In this document: in pieces, positions 1-12,096 of the stretch
Layout of the letters: each line of letters opens with the position of its first letter
Numbering within the stretch: the stretch's first letter is position 1
Source: Fonsecaea monophora
Lineage: Eukaryota; Ascomycota; Eurotiomycetes; Chaetothyriales; Herpotrichiellaceae
Length of the DNA: 64,000 bases
Direction: 5' to 3'
Assembly (NCBI RefSeq): GCF_001642475.1
Contig: NW_019173950.1
Location: forward strand, 62,001-126,000
The notes under the pieces: generated by a model
What the model saw: only the letters and a program-made list of their open reading frames with translations
Told to the model about the DNA's origin: nothing
Databases searched by the model: none
Translations under genes and position numbers: made by a program

Positions 1-907
1 AGTAAGCAAGATTATGCAACCCACGATCTAGCGGCAAGCAAAGAGTGTACGCTAGTGCTGTACATGTGCAAGCGGCCTGTGTCGAAATGTTCAGGCATGT
101 CGCGGGAAGGATAGAAGGGGATGTATTGTATGTCCACAGCCTAGTGTTCACCCGTCGATTGTTCAACACCGAACGTTAAGTCCGATTTACAGGCTTCATG
201 TACCACGGAGCGAGAGATTTATACACATACGTACCGAGGTAGAGACAGCGAAGCGTGTGTCCTATACCGAGTACATATTACGTACTATATTGCCGTGTAA
301 TATACAAGAATAGACATGGACATGGACATCTGTCACAACTACTCTGCCATTTCTCTGCGGAAAGATGGCTAACCCTAGGTAATTTTTTCATGGACTTGAT
401 ATTGAAGAGACTAGGCCAGACGATATCAGAACAGCAAAAAGACGGGTGGTATCTCTCGATCTATCTAGGTATTTAGGTATCGACAGTAAAGTAGATGATG
501 GCGTCCCTGAGTAAACATACATGTCCTGTTGTTGTTGTTATCATCATCATCATCATCATCGTTGTGGTATTCATCACCACCTGTGCGTTGTTATGTGTAC
601 TGCTCTGCTTCCTCTTGCATGGGCTTCCCTCCTCCCACCCCTTCCCGGCTGGGCGGTGTTGAACCCGTAAGCTAGCCAGCTACCATTCCACCTGGACACC
701 GGTGCTCGATCGCCCTCTGAAGAATCTCTCAGTCACGTCCTATGGTTTGCAGCATATCGCCAACACTATTTCCTTCCAAGAAAAAACCAACAAAAAAAAA
801 AAAAAAAAAAAAAAAATTGCCCACAAAGCGGTCGAGGACGAATAGATCAGTAAAATAGGTAAAAGGAACATAAACACCCAAAACCAACATGCTCGGTACG
901 TTCTCAC
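1..907. other. Intergenic, no gene seen
   Basis: No open frame here looks like a protein. It is the region downstream of the minus-strand choline kinase and contains a TTG/ATC trinucleotide microsatellite (about 528-560) and a 25-nt A run (792-816), which reads as a T run on the choline kinase strand. Confidence 0.6.
792..816. repeat. Homopolymer A tract
   Basis: An uninterrupted run of 25 A residues, about 90 nt past the stop codon of the choline kinase gene when read on its strand. It is probably a simple low-complexity tract and its length is likely to vary or be mis-assembled. Confidence 0.85.
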
Positions 908-3900
908 TCAGTACGGCACAATCTTGGCCCGTTGGACGAGATCCCGGGGCAAGTCTGATTCCTTGACCAGGCCGAGGCGGAGGCAGTCGCCCCAGAAGAA
1001 CATGGCGCGGTCTTGGGCGTAGGCGAGGTAGTCGAACTCGTCTTCGGGCTCGTCGGGTTCGTCACCACCAGCATCGGGGTCACCGTCCGCGTGAGACGCT
1101 CCGTCTTCGCGTGCCGATGTCGTGTCTGTAGGGTCGTTGTTGTGCTGGGGTTCGGTTTGATGATGTTGTGGTCGGTCAGACTTGGCTCCTCCGTCCGCGG
1201 TGGCTGCTTGATTAGAATCGGTGTTCTTCTCGAGGTCCTTTTCCGTGGTGGTATCGCAAGTGGAATGACAATCAGGAGTGTCCGCTGGGTGCCTCACCAC
1301 GACATCTCCATTGCCTTCCTGGTGTGCCTCCTCTTGTGCTCTTCCCTCTGGTCGATCCCAGTGACTCTCCAATTGGATCCGTTGCTCCTCTTCAGTCAGG
1401 GGGTCGGACATTGCATACGCATGTTCGGTCTGTTGATGTTTGTCGTCGCCACCCTCCTTGTTCACCAAGCCCTTCATCTTCTCGACAACCTTCTTCTCTC
1501 CTGCGGATATCATCTCCGTCACACTCCTTCTCCTCTCCTGGATGCGCTGGCCCATTGTCTTCAACGTCGCCTTATTTTCCTGCAATGCGTCCAGCTCCGG
1601 CACTTTGGCCTGCACGATCCCCCACGCCACCCACTGTGCCGAATTGGCAACCCGCCACATCCTCGTTTGCTGCAACAACCGATTAATTTCTTCTTCCTGG
1701 GCCCTTTCCCGTTCGGACTCTTCTTTGTCGTAGTCACTTTCGGCGGGCCCCTCGAACCCGCTACTCCCTCCCCAAGCATTCGGAACTCCGCCTCCTGGGG
1801 TTCGAGCATCGAGCATGAAATCGCTGATATTGGTCTTCTCCCGGGCCTCCATCTTTGGCGTCGCACTCGCCGAGGGGTTGAACTGCGGCCGGTGCATGAC
1901 ATAACTCCTCACAAATCTGTGTTGCTCCTGCTCGTTCGGGTATCGTCGCGTGTCACATTGAAAGTTCTTGTCGGGGGGATTGTGATAGTTGTAACACCAC
2001 TCGGTGAAATGGTTGGCGAATTCCAACCCGACAGGATTTTGTGCTGCGTACTCAAAGTCGATGACGACGAGTTGCTTGTGTTGATTCGATGGTCGAAGGA
2101 GTGGCGACGTGCCAGAAGGTTGTAGGCGCATAAGGTTCCCGTATTGAGTGTCATTGTGTGCGAAGACGAGCAGGTCGCGGATTCCCTCGACGCCACCACA
2201 TTGTTCGATTAGCCACTGTCGATACGTGTCGTAGGCTTTGCGGAATACAGGCCATTCAACACCGCAAATCAACCCTCGTCGGACGTAGCGCGCATTCCCC
2301 CTCGACTTTCGCCTTGCTGTTCCGTCTGCGACCTCCTTGTCCACCTGATGGACCTGTTCGTCGAGCCAAGAGATGACTTTCTCACACCGGTCGACCCATT
2401 TGTCCCAGTTCACAAAGACCGCGGGGCCTGCAGCGAGTTCAGATTCAAGCAAGTCAATCCCTTCATGAAGCTCGCGCATTCGTTTGGCAATTTGTTTCGA
2501 GGTCTCGGGAGCACGCAGATCCTCCGCCGTGAGGGTTTTGGCATTGAGAAACTCCTCAAAGCGGCCGTTTTCGAAGGACCCCAGGAGGCGAGGTCCGATA
2601 CTTTTTCGAGCAAGGCGACGAAGGATCCCAAGTTCGGCTTCTCGGTCAATCAGATGTTCAACCTGGGGGCCGTAGATACGAAGAAGAAGAGATGTAGGGC
2701 GGCGTCGGGAGACAGGGACGGGCGGGGCAGAAGGGTCGGAAGGGTTGTGGGCATCGTATTCGGACATATCTTTGGGAGGATGGACAACATAGACAGCGTT
2801 GGTAAGGGCACCGCTCAGACGCGCAACATCAATATCGGCAGCTCTATCAATTGGGATGCGGCGCCAGCCCTTAAGCTTAAGTGTATGCGTCAAGCGGACA
2901 ATATCCTTTTTGAACGTCACCCAATGCTCATAGTCCTGCCTCCTCGCACTATCGCTGGTATCCACATCTGCCGAACCGCCAGTGAAAGCCATCGTTTTGG
3001 TATTATCCAGCTTCGCTTCAACATTGGGAACCAAGATATCTTCGCCGAAGAACTCGGTGTCTGATGAAGCTGGAACGGAGCGAGGAGACTGTTTGTATTT
3101 CTTGCCGAGGGATCCTCTTCTCAAAATGGAGCTTGAAGATTTGTGGAGAAGTTTTGAGGTATTGGTGAAGGAGAAGTTTTGGAGGATGTTCTCAAGCCTC
3201 TGTAGGGACATGTCTTGCTCATCGTCAGGGGCGACTTCATGGGATCTAGAGTTGTCGGTCTGATCGTCGGGTGTCTTCGGCGGCTTGTTGTGATGATGGT
3301 GATGGCGACGATGCCTTTGCTTCTGTCGCTTTGCCTTTTCATCCTGAAGCCAGTCGGTAACTTGGGTCAAGATAGTGCGGAGGTCTGGCGTTTTGCTCTC
3401 TGCTGTCGTTCCTGGAGTCGTGGTACCTGGTCCGGCCGACCATGAATCAGGGGGGTTGTTATCGTCCAGGCTGAAATACGACATGGGTCTGTTAAGGGGA
3501 GCACCGGCAGGGGAGAGATGAGAAGAATGGGAATTCGAAGAAGGCAGAGCGGGCCGTCCGGTCAACTTCTTGCCTGAAATACTGGCGCGGTGAAGTTTGG
3601 GGCTGTGCAAAGCGACAAGCGTGGGGGATGTTCCTACAGCATTACCCTGGCCATCTGTGAAGACATTGATATTGGGCTCGGGGATATGCTCTGGCTCGTC
3701 GAAGATGGTCACACCTAAGAATGCATTAGAGATCTGACAGAGTACATCATTTCTGACCACGAGCCTTTTTATCTTGCGGCAGATACCAAACAGGAAAAAA
3801 AGAAAAGAAAAGCAAACACAATGCCAGGTGCCACCACGTAATCGCTGGAATCCGATTGTTCAATGGAGACTCTTTGTTTCCCACAACATCCCACTGTCGT

Positions 3901-4317
3901 GTGCTCCAGAGTCGCGTGACGGACAACCCTCGAAAGTGCTTGAGCGACAGGAAACGGGCAACAGCGCACGTGCATGGCTCATCGTATCAGGGGAGGTGAT
4001 TGCGGTTGCCCCAGTCAGACGCACGGGTTTGAGCGACGGCGTGAACATGGAAATTATGCAGCAAAAGGAATGACAAGGTGTGGACACAATGTCACAATGG
4101 AAATGCGCGAGGAAAGTCATCGATCTGCACCATGCGCCACCGTCTCCAGAGATGCAAACACCAACACATCAGAAGCAAGGGGATTTTGTTTGTTAGGGGC
4201 GACGCATGGGGGGTTGGGGGTGTGTGTTTGTGGTGAGGCGGTAGCCGTACCTTTCTGTGGCCCTGTGCGTGGCGAGCCGCTTGCTTTCAGACTTGGGTCG
4301 GGATATGAGGGCGCCAT
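908..4317 (-). CDS. Choline/ethanolamine kinase, long fungal form
   Basis: Phosphorylates choline with ATP, the first step of the Kennedy (CDP-choline) route to phosphatidylcholine. Proposed exons are 4317..4251 and 3714..908 (957 aa), joined by a 536-nt intron. The second exon has no ATG near its 5' end: the long frame starts at GTG, and a branch-like CTAAT followed by TTCTTAG sits just before 3714. Exon 1 (ATG at 4317, donor GTACGG) joins in phase. The kinase signature HNDTQYGNL is at about residue 542 and VVIDFEYA at about 572. The N-terminal 260 residues are low-complexity with a His-rich block. The segment after the VVIDFEYA motif is long and acidic, and the C-terminus (DLVQRAKIVPY) looks like the family. 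The kinase identity is firm. The first exon is inference, and the unusually long intron could hide a further small exon. Confidence 0.9.
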
Positions 4318-5053
4318 GATGAAGTGAATGGCTCGCCCGACTGGGGCTGTTTGTTGTAAATCGATTTTCAGCCTTTTCTAGCCATGGATAAGTAGGAGTA
4401 GGAATTATAGCAGTGCGAACGGAATGGTGGATGGACGTCCAGCAAAAGTGAAAGGCGGGAAATGATGGAAAGCGGAAAAGTGGAAAATGACCTCAGAGGA
4501 AACCCCAGAGGCAAACAAGCAACAGGCTGCATCCAAGGCTGAGCACGTGCTCGCCACAATTCAACCGCAGTCACACACATCGAACCATCGCACTCAACTA
4601 CAACAAGTGAACCTGACCCAATGTCTTTCTTTCTTTTATCCCTACCACTAAGCACCAAGTACACCAGTACAAGTATTTTCCTTATTTCTTTCCCTACCTG
4701 CGACTCGGTCAGCCAGGGAGAAGAAGAAAATAAAACGAGATAGCAAAAGACTGAGAGGAAAAAGGAGAGAAAAAACATAACATTCAGCTCGAGTTCTTTG
4801 CTGCATCATGGACAATATACAGATTCCCTCCCCCGAACCTTGACGACCAGCCAGTGCCTGAATCACTCCTCCCCTGCCGTCCCAGTCCTTTCCTTCCCTA
4901 GGTCATGCTCTTTATTCCAGTCAAACGCTGGCTTTGTTTCATCACTAATGAACCGTTACCCATGCATGGATATCGACACAATCAAAACTTTCTTGTCCCA
5001 AGTCTAGTCGAGACTGCACAAATCAAAAGCCTCCCAAAAGGGTTCGCTCAATG
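4318..5053. other. Intergenic between two minus-strand genes
   Basis: This is the promoter side of choline kinase and the 3' side of the NIPA transporter. It is rich in A/G and C/T tracts (about 4620-4790). I see no supported gene. Confidence 0.5.
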
Positions 5054-6422
5054 TCACCGATCCAGGCTCTTTTGATGAGGCCTGTCGCGTATTCTCGTCA
5101 CTGGCTCGCCTCTGGCTCTGGGACTGCCGTTTCGACTCGACGTCGCCAACTCTTCGGGATCCTCCACGAGATCCGACAGTCCAAAAGCACCGTGCTCGAC
5201 ATCGTAGTTTTGCATGAGACCTGCACTCTCCGCACTAGCGTGTCGACTTCCGCCCGATAACATGCCACCGGGACTGTACGTGAGGCTGCTACTTCGTCGG
5301 TGCGGATCCAGGCTTCTTCTCGATTGCATACTTCGTCGTGTCTGTAGGCCGGCTAGAGCGTCGGTCGGGATCCCATCTTCATCGGGGATTTTCCCATTGA
5401 GTAAGCGATGGCCGTCTGGATCTCCTCTCGATAGATTGAGTAGGTATACCCCCGAGAAGATGACGAGAAACCCGCAGAGAAGAGAGAGCGTGTTTGTCGC
5501 GTCCGTCGTGTTGAATCCCTGGAACAGAATAAACGATGCGCATAACGTGGCGGTAGTAAATGTGACGTAGTACAAGGGATTGACGATCGAGGTCGAAAAC
5601 TGGCTGAGCGCCTTGTTGAAGTAATTCATCTGCGTGAGAATGCACACGACCGTGACAACCATAAACACGTACGTCGAAGGGTGTGAGAATTGGTTATTCC
5701 CCGCGAAAGTCAGCTTGACAGCAATTCCAAACCCCTTGATCGACATGACCGACACCGATCCGGCAGTAGAACAAATCGACATGTAAATCAGCGGATTCTT
5801 CTTGCCGTACACTGGGGCAACTTTATAGATCATGACAAGGCAAAAGACAACCGCTGCCAGACAATAAATGATGAACGCTGTGCGGGAGATGGATTAGCAA
5901 GGCCCGTTTTCTCCCTCTGCGTGAGCCAAATTGGGGATTTCCCATACCTGGTTTAATCGCATACGCCAGAATCTGATCCACTGTCTCAATATCCTCATCG
6001 GGCGGCGCATGAAGCACAATAATCGCACTACCAAGCAGACAGATGGCACATCCCAGTTTTCCCAATACTCCCAACTCTTCCCCAAGAAAATAGGCTCCAA
6101 GAACGGCTCCAATAAGCACACTGAGCGCGCCCAAAGGTGTGACGAGAACGGCAGGCGCAAAAGCGTATGCTGCGAAATTGGCGGCTTCGCCAATCACCAG
6201 CGACCCTATCCCTGCCCACCACAGCGGCGTTTTCATATATGCGTACCCTTCCCCTTCAAACCCGTGTTTATCTGCGGCGTCGTTGAGCCCCTTCTTGGTG
6301 ATGACAAAGCTGGTTCCGATTGCGAGTGTAGAAACGATGGCTAGGGTGAGACCGATGTATTTGTCCTCGAGCATGTTAGACACGTGGTGCTGGCCATCGT
6401 GGCCGCCAGATACGTCCCCCAT
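5054..6422 (-). CDS. NIPA-family magnesium transporter
   Basis: A multi-pass membrane protein of the NIPA (DUF803) family, whose members move Mg2+ across the plasma or endosomal membranes. Exons are 6422..5948 and 5877..5054 (432 aa). The 70-nt intron (5947..5878, GTATGG...CACAG) joins IKP to AFIIYCLAAVVF in frame. Successive hydrophobic helices run from about residue 20 to 330, including the family-like stretches YAFAPAVLVTPLGALSVLIG and NYFNKALSQFSTSIVNPLYY. The C-terminal 100 residues are hydrophilic and basic with many Arg/Ser, probably cytosolic and regulatory. The start ATG at 6422 is 21 codons before the first helix. The family assignment is strong; the transported ion is inferred from the family. 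Confidence 0.93.
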
Positions 6423-7259
6423 CTTGGCTTTCTACCTTTTTCTGCCTTCTCACTCTCCTCGTCGCAATCTTCACTGACCTTTTTCAAGTTGGATATCGTG
6501 TCACTAACGGACTCCGATCTCACCAATTGAAAAAAACGGGGTTTCGAGACGCGGATGGCAGGTTGTTCTTCTTCGAGTTTCCGAAAGATCGAAAAGAGTA
6601 AATAAGGAGTGAGGTTCACTGCTCTGTCGTTGCTGGAATCGCGTGCATCTATTAGAGTGTACTTCTGAAATCCCGTCTCAGATCTCTAAACAGACACGGC
6701 TGATCGGTTTCGAAGGGCTGTCGGCTCGAGGCAAGCAGGGAGCGAGGTGGACTGCAGCAGCTTGGACAGGACCGTTGAGATTTGGCTGGAAGTGGTACTA
6801 AACGAGAGACTGGGTGCTTTTGTCGGAAGAGGAAAGAAAAGGCAAGTCGATGCTTCTTTCAACCAAGGGAATGGGCGCAGAGTACGAAAGAGGGCGGGTG
6901 GGGGTGCGACGGTGGTGGCGGTGTCGGTGCGGCGTAAAGGAGAGGAAGAGAGGTGCGACGAGCGTGTCCTTTCGAAGTTTTGAGATATAACTGGGGGGAA
7001 AAGGGATCGAAAAAGGTGTGTTATTATGCGGTAGGGGGAAAAATTGACATGTAAGAGTCGTTAAGGTTGTCGCAGATCAAGATGCCAGGTTGCGCCAGGG
7101 GCAGAAAGGGCGGCTGAAGCAGGTGGTTCGTGGTGGTGGTTCCACGGGCGGGCAGGGCAGGCGTGGTAACTTTGGTGGTGGTGGCTCCAGCCAGTTGCAG
7201 GGGTGTCAGAATTACGTGGCCATGGCAATTTAGCCGAGCCACTCGTACAATAGCAGACC
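6423..7259. other. Upstream region of the NIPA gene
   Basis: Probably the promoter and leader of the minus-strand transporter. Short frames occur on both strands but none resembles a protein. Confidence 0.45.
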
Positions 7260-7990
7260 TAGTATCTGGCAAGTTATCACCACGCCTGCTGATAACCTCC
7301 TATATTTTAACTAGTTATTCATTATAACTCTAGCTCGGATAGAGTCCGATACGTTTTATTTACCCTCGAGGATATTTAGCCTAGCGATCACCTAGTCCCT
7401 TATTTAACCTAGCTATGGCTTCAAAATATTCTAGGAATTCTCTAAGGGCTTCTAAGAGACTGTTTAATAGGTAGGTTAAGTCATAGATCTAGCTTATATT
7501 TCCCTACCTAGTAGCTCCTCTATACGATTCAATAGATTAAAATGCTCTTCTGCATAAATAGCATCGACATAGTAAGGTAGGATCAGGAATAAGATATAAG
7601 AGGTGTCTATAGTATCTGATAGTTAGACCGTCCTCGTTGAGGTGCTACATAATGAATTTTAAGTTAGTGGGACGCTCACTTAGTGTTTACTAAGTGGTGT
7701 GGTGTTCACGCGTCTCAAGCTAAATTACCCACTGGCCATGTGACTCTGACACGCCCCCCCTCAGTTAGTGTTTTGTTGACGAGGGAGTGGCTCACCGGCT
7801 ACGGGCAGTGAGCAAAGGCCAAAATGGCTCCTCTTAACCTGGCTAGGTATCACTGCCCCGGAGGGGGGGGGTTAAGGTGATCCTGCCCTGTCACGCCTTG
7901 TTTGGGAGCTTCGCACGCCGAGAGAGCCCTGGAACGCCCTGAGAGGGGGGCCCTGGGAGAGGCCCTGAGACATGCCTAGGTAGGTACAAG
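7260..7990 (-). mobile_element. Decayed repeat, possible retroelement remnant
   Basis: Base use changes sharply here: 7280-7640 is AT-rich with many TA steps, whereas 7730-7990 is GC-rich with C and G homopolymers. On the minus strand two protein-like stretches (7619-7497, 41 codons; 7485-7384, 34 codons) lie in different frames about 11 nt apart, the pattern of a frameshifted, stop-broken helical protein. A further short stretch around 7270-7255 (DNLPDTRS) and one near 7375-7335 recall the RNase H end of Ty1/copia polyproteins, but this is weak. Other marks are a C run (7754-7760), partly similar copies of CTCA(C/G)TTAGTGTTT near 7676 and 7761, and GCCCTG repeats at 7926-7968. I cannot name the element. 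Confidence 0.45.
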
Positions 7991-9914
7991 CCTTTTAATC
8001 GCCCTGTGGATTTGTGGACCGATGCGACGCGTCGACTGAACCCACCCCATCAAAATCATTTAATCAATCAATCAATCATCATCATCAACAACCGACGCGA
8101 GGAGGAAGCTGAGCAAAGTACCGAGTAGTGAGTACTGCTGGCTTCGGATGGGAGCTGCGCCTCTTCTTTTCTTACCTACAATACCTAGCCCACAAGATTC
8201 TCACCTACTTTTGTGCAAGTACAAGGACCGACCGACTCGACAGCGCCGAACCGCGCCTTGGGCCCGTGGCGTACCTCGCTCGGTCGGTCTCCATCTCCAT
8301 CCCCATCAAACCCACCAGCCTGACGAGAGACGAGACCTGTCTGAAGCCAGCTTATGAGTCTTCCGTACCACCACCACCATCTATCGAGATACTTTGCTAT
8401 CCGCTGAGGGAGATATTCGATTTCTTTTTACAAGGACTTCTAAATACTCATACTTCATCCCTTGAATCCCTCTCCCGTTGGCGTTATATGGCGTGACACG
8501 AACCCGCACCGCGCAGCTCACAGAATCACAGTGTCACAAGCCTCCAACAAACGCTTCGTTCGCTCCACTCCCACCCCTTGCCTCCCGAAGCCATCAAGAA
8601 CTCAGTTGCCATCAATCTTAGACCACTGCCACCACTGCCATATGTGGCTTGTTGACAACAACGGCCATTGTTCTCCAGGTCGTACTGTACCAGTACTGCG
8701 TGCTCGGCCAACAGGAGACCTTGACAAGTCCGGAGACTCGTAGACCCCTTCACCCATGTCACCGACGCTCCACGATGAGAAAATAGGCCCGAGCCCTTGC
8801 TAGTACATTCTCCGTACATGCTCGGTACTCCTCCCCGATGCTGATCGGACAATCCTTCTCCCTACAAGTATCGGATGGATGAATAAGGCTGCATGCACCA
8901 GGCGCGGGGCCAGTCCAAGCCCGGTGGACTTGGGGAGACTCGTGCTTTGTCACGAGCTTCTACACAAATAGAAAAGCGCTGACGGTCGAGGGCGTCACAT
9001 TCTTGGTAGCGAACGCGGTGCTTTGTTCAAAGGTCTGTGATTATTCACTGACTTGTATCCAACTTGCTGCTGTGTAATTCCCCATAGCGCAACAATTCTT
9101 GCTGAAACGATAAACTCATGCTCTTTCACGGCTGCCAGGAACTCATCCAACAAATACTCAAATCCATCTTTTCACCTTCTTCACTCACTCCATACCGCCC
9201 CAGAAGGAGAGACAGAATTTCTTGTTTGTCGCGTCAAACGCGCAGTCATCAACTTGAAAACCTCAAGCCTAACACAATGTAGAAGAATCTCTAGATCCGG
9301 ACGTATCGAGTAGAGCTTAAGCCCACAAAAACCCCCTTTCTGTGTACTCGTGTACAAAAACACCTGTTCCTTCAACCCATAATCCGCTGGGAAGTCGTAG
9401 GTTGCCAGGGTTTGCCACCGAAGTCGTCTATCAAGCTGTCCTGTATCAAACGCCATTGCAGTCGAGTCGAGAAAAAGGTGGGAATCGAGCAGTTTGCCTC
9501 CAGTTGTGCTTCATAGTGCCGGATTGAAACACCCCCCATCCCTGAAAATGTTGAAGCAAGCACAGCAAAAACTTTTTGAACATAACCCAACAACACCTGT
9601 CTATGATTGTTTGCACAAATTCAAAGCATTCAGTCCGAGACAGGCCTCCCCGGGTGAGATCTCACATGATCTCTCTTCCAAAAGGACAAAAAGCCACTGA
9701 CGGGCGGCTTTTGCCCATCATCATTCAGGATATTGAGCCTTGCCAACTCTTTCTATCGTGTGGGTTGCTCTACCCATCATGGATGTTCGGCCGTCTCTCA
9801 TCAATTAGTAATATGAAAACGAAAGGTGATGCCCCATCGAAGCAGTGGCCAAGCTGCTTGCGTGCATCGGATGATAATAGTCTCTTTGGTCATAACATGC
9901 TGGATATCTTTTCT
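7991..9914. other. Intergenic, no gene recognised
   Basis: Contains an AATC/ATC microsatellite (8062-8085). Frames of up to about 120 codons occur (8128-8496 plus, 8526-8852 minus) but they start at GTG or lack any family-like segment. The right end is the 3' flank of the SFP1-like gene. A short non-coding or spliced transcript cannot be excluded. Confidence 0.45.
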
Positions 9915-12096
9915 TCACATCATGGACAGATCCCCCGAGAGACCAGCTCCCATATTGCCTGTTTGTTGGCCAGCAATCATGTTGGGCATACCAAGTGATG
10001 GACTCTTGTTCGCATTGAGCTGAAGTTCGGGATTGCAAGGTGGTGAATGTGTCTTGTGGTACTTGAGTCCGTTCAGGTTCTTGTAGCGTTTTTGACAAAC
10101 ATCACACTTGTAAGGTTTCTCCTTTTCCATTCCCATGGTTCCAGGATAAGGTGCCTGGGTATCGGGATCGACAATGGAGAAGGTGCCATCGCCATTCTCA
10201 TGAAGTCGCTGGTTATTGTGACCATGCTAGCTCCATGTTAGACAAACGACACATTCATTACGGGATTATGAACACTTACCGCTTTATGGTATTTCAGACC
10301 ATTCTGATTCTTGTATGCCTTCTCGCAGCCAATGACGGGGCATCGGAAAGGTTTAGGTTCTTCATGCGGAAGAATGTTTGTGGTGGTATCGGGTAGCCCG
10401 GCAGCGGCTTGTCGTTCGCGTATTGTCCTCGCAATTTCGCTGTTTGCCCCATATTGACCAGTCCCAAGGCGATTCTGTGCGATTTGTTGCCCTGATTGTG
10501 CTTGATTCATACCCTGGTTACCAGTGGAAAATAGACGCTTCGACGGTTCGTCTATGCATAGATCGATCATGTCGTTATTCATGCCGAAATTATAGCCACC
10601 AATCCCGTTAGGAAGTCCATTGTACAAGGCGAGGTTCTGCATTGACATGTCGTCGATACCGTCCATCATCCCATCGCCCATTTCACCGGGAGTGCCAGGG
10701 GCGGACGAGTCTGGAGTACCTCGATAGCCGGTCTGCAGGTCTTGGAACTGCTGCATAGGGTTAGGCATCAACGTAGATGACGTGTTGCCCTGGAAGCGTG
10801 CTGCATTGCGCCCTGGCGCCACAGGCGTGTTGGGGGTGGACTGCCGGTAAGCTTGGTGTCCTTGCATCATCGTCGTGTTGAGCTGAGGTATTTGTGGCTG
10901 CTGCGATGGAGTGGCAAAAGAGGTTTGTGGTGAGGTTTGGGATTGGTTCTGTGTGTACAGGTTCGGTGGTGGCGTCGTTTCATCGGTCCCGTCGATGTCA
11001 TCCATCTCCATGTCCTCCACTGTGTCCATGTCCGGAATGGTCTGTAACGTGCTGGAGAATCCAGATGGTCGGTGGATATTCTGGGCGACATTCTGCTGCG
11101 TTCCAAAAGGCCGGCCAGGGCCATTGTGTGACTGTTGCTGTTGGTTGCGCTGTTGAGCCTCTTGTTGAACCTGAGCCGCCGTGGTAGCAGCAATTGCCGC
11201 TCGACTATCTGGAACAGGTTGCTGGCTGGTGCCGGACTGCTGCGGGTCTCTCTGCGCGTGGGCTTCTTCATAGTGCTGTAGGAGATCATGTAAGGTCGGC
11301 AGAGTAAGGCCACAGCAAGAGAAATCTTTCATGAAGTTGGCCTCGAGTTTGGGTAGGTACGAGGACGAATGAAACGAGGGCGAATTGAAGGTGAAGGGCG
11401 AGGTTCCAGACATGACCATGCTTCACAGATATTAGCAATCCTGAACAATTGCAAAAGTAACGATCACGGGGCTTACTCGTCTCGTATCCAACTCCCAACA
11501 GATATTCCTCCCCAGCTCATACCCGCATTGAGGCTCTGGGCCAGACTCTCGCGTCTCGCCCTGTCATGCGCCATGCCTTTCACCGAGATTGGTCTTGCGC
11601 CATGCTCAAAGTTGGCAAAGTCATTCGAGGAACTGGAAGGCATCTGGGGTAAAGGGCGATTCAGCGCCGTCTCTGGTGTTGGGTTGGCCATCATGCGCTT
11701 CTCTTCGCTGTCACTGCGCTGCAGCGCGGATGTCAAGTTTGACGGTTGATTGCCACGTGGTGATGTCGAAGTCTGTCTCATAGAGATGTCGAGAGGGTTG
11801 GCTACGCTCGCCATACCCTTAGGTGGTGGCGAGGCGCCAAAAGTTGGAAAAGAGTTGTCGTCAAAATCCGGAGCGAGGAGGGAGGAATCGGTATCTAGAC
11901 AAAGTCTCGTAGTAGTGCGTCCGACGTCGATGGGTTTCCTGAACCAAGGAAGCGTGTCCTTCTCTGTCTTCCTGCCAAAGAATGGCCCGGTGCCGACGGG
12001 TGTAACGGGGGTCGTATCTCGAGAGGTGAAATGCGACCGATCACTCGGAGAAGGCGAGTGATTGAGTGGCGGAGGACTTTCTTCGTATTCTAACAT
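9915..12096 (-). CDS. SFP1: SFP1-like split C2H2 zinc-finger transcription factor
   Basis: Homologue of yeast Sfp1, a nuclear activator of ribosomal protein and ribosome biogenesis genes that acts downstream of TORC1. Exons are 12096..11477, 11420..10280 and 10226..9915 (690 aa). Introns of 56 nt and 53 nt both join in phase. Residues 1-560 are low-complexity (Ser/Pro, then Gln/Asn/Met-rich) with a conserved core around MSWGGISVGSW and LPKLEANFMKDFSCCGLTLP. Two C2H2 fingers lie at the C-terminus: CPVIGCEKAYKNQNGLKYH (about 567-585) and CDVCQKRYKNLNGLKYH (from about 628), separated by a linker of roughly 40 residues, the hallmark of the family. The second intron falls between the two metal-binding histidines of finger 1, so its removal is needed for a working finger. 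The start at 12096 follows a long leader and is moderately sure. Confidence 0.93.

Noticed and set aside
1013..2125. 370-codon plus-strand frame opposite choline kinase
   Set aside because: Starts at a non-ATG codon and is the antisense shadow of the recognisable kinase; no family-like segment.
3769..4120. Minus-strand frames of 68 and 86 codons upstream of choline kinase
   Set aside because: They fall inside the proposed first intron, do not join in a sensible frame and resemble nothing.
8128..8496. 122-codon frame in the gap before SFP1
   Set aside because: Starts at GTG, low-complexity content, no splice partners that yield a recognisable protein.
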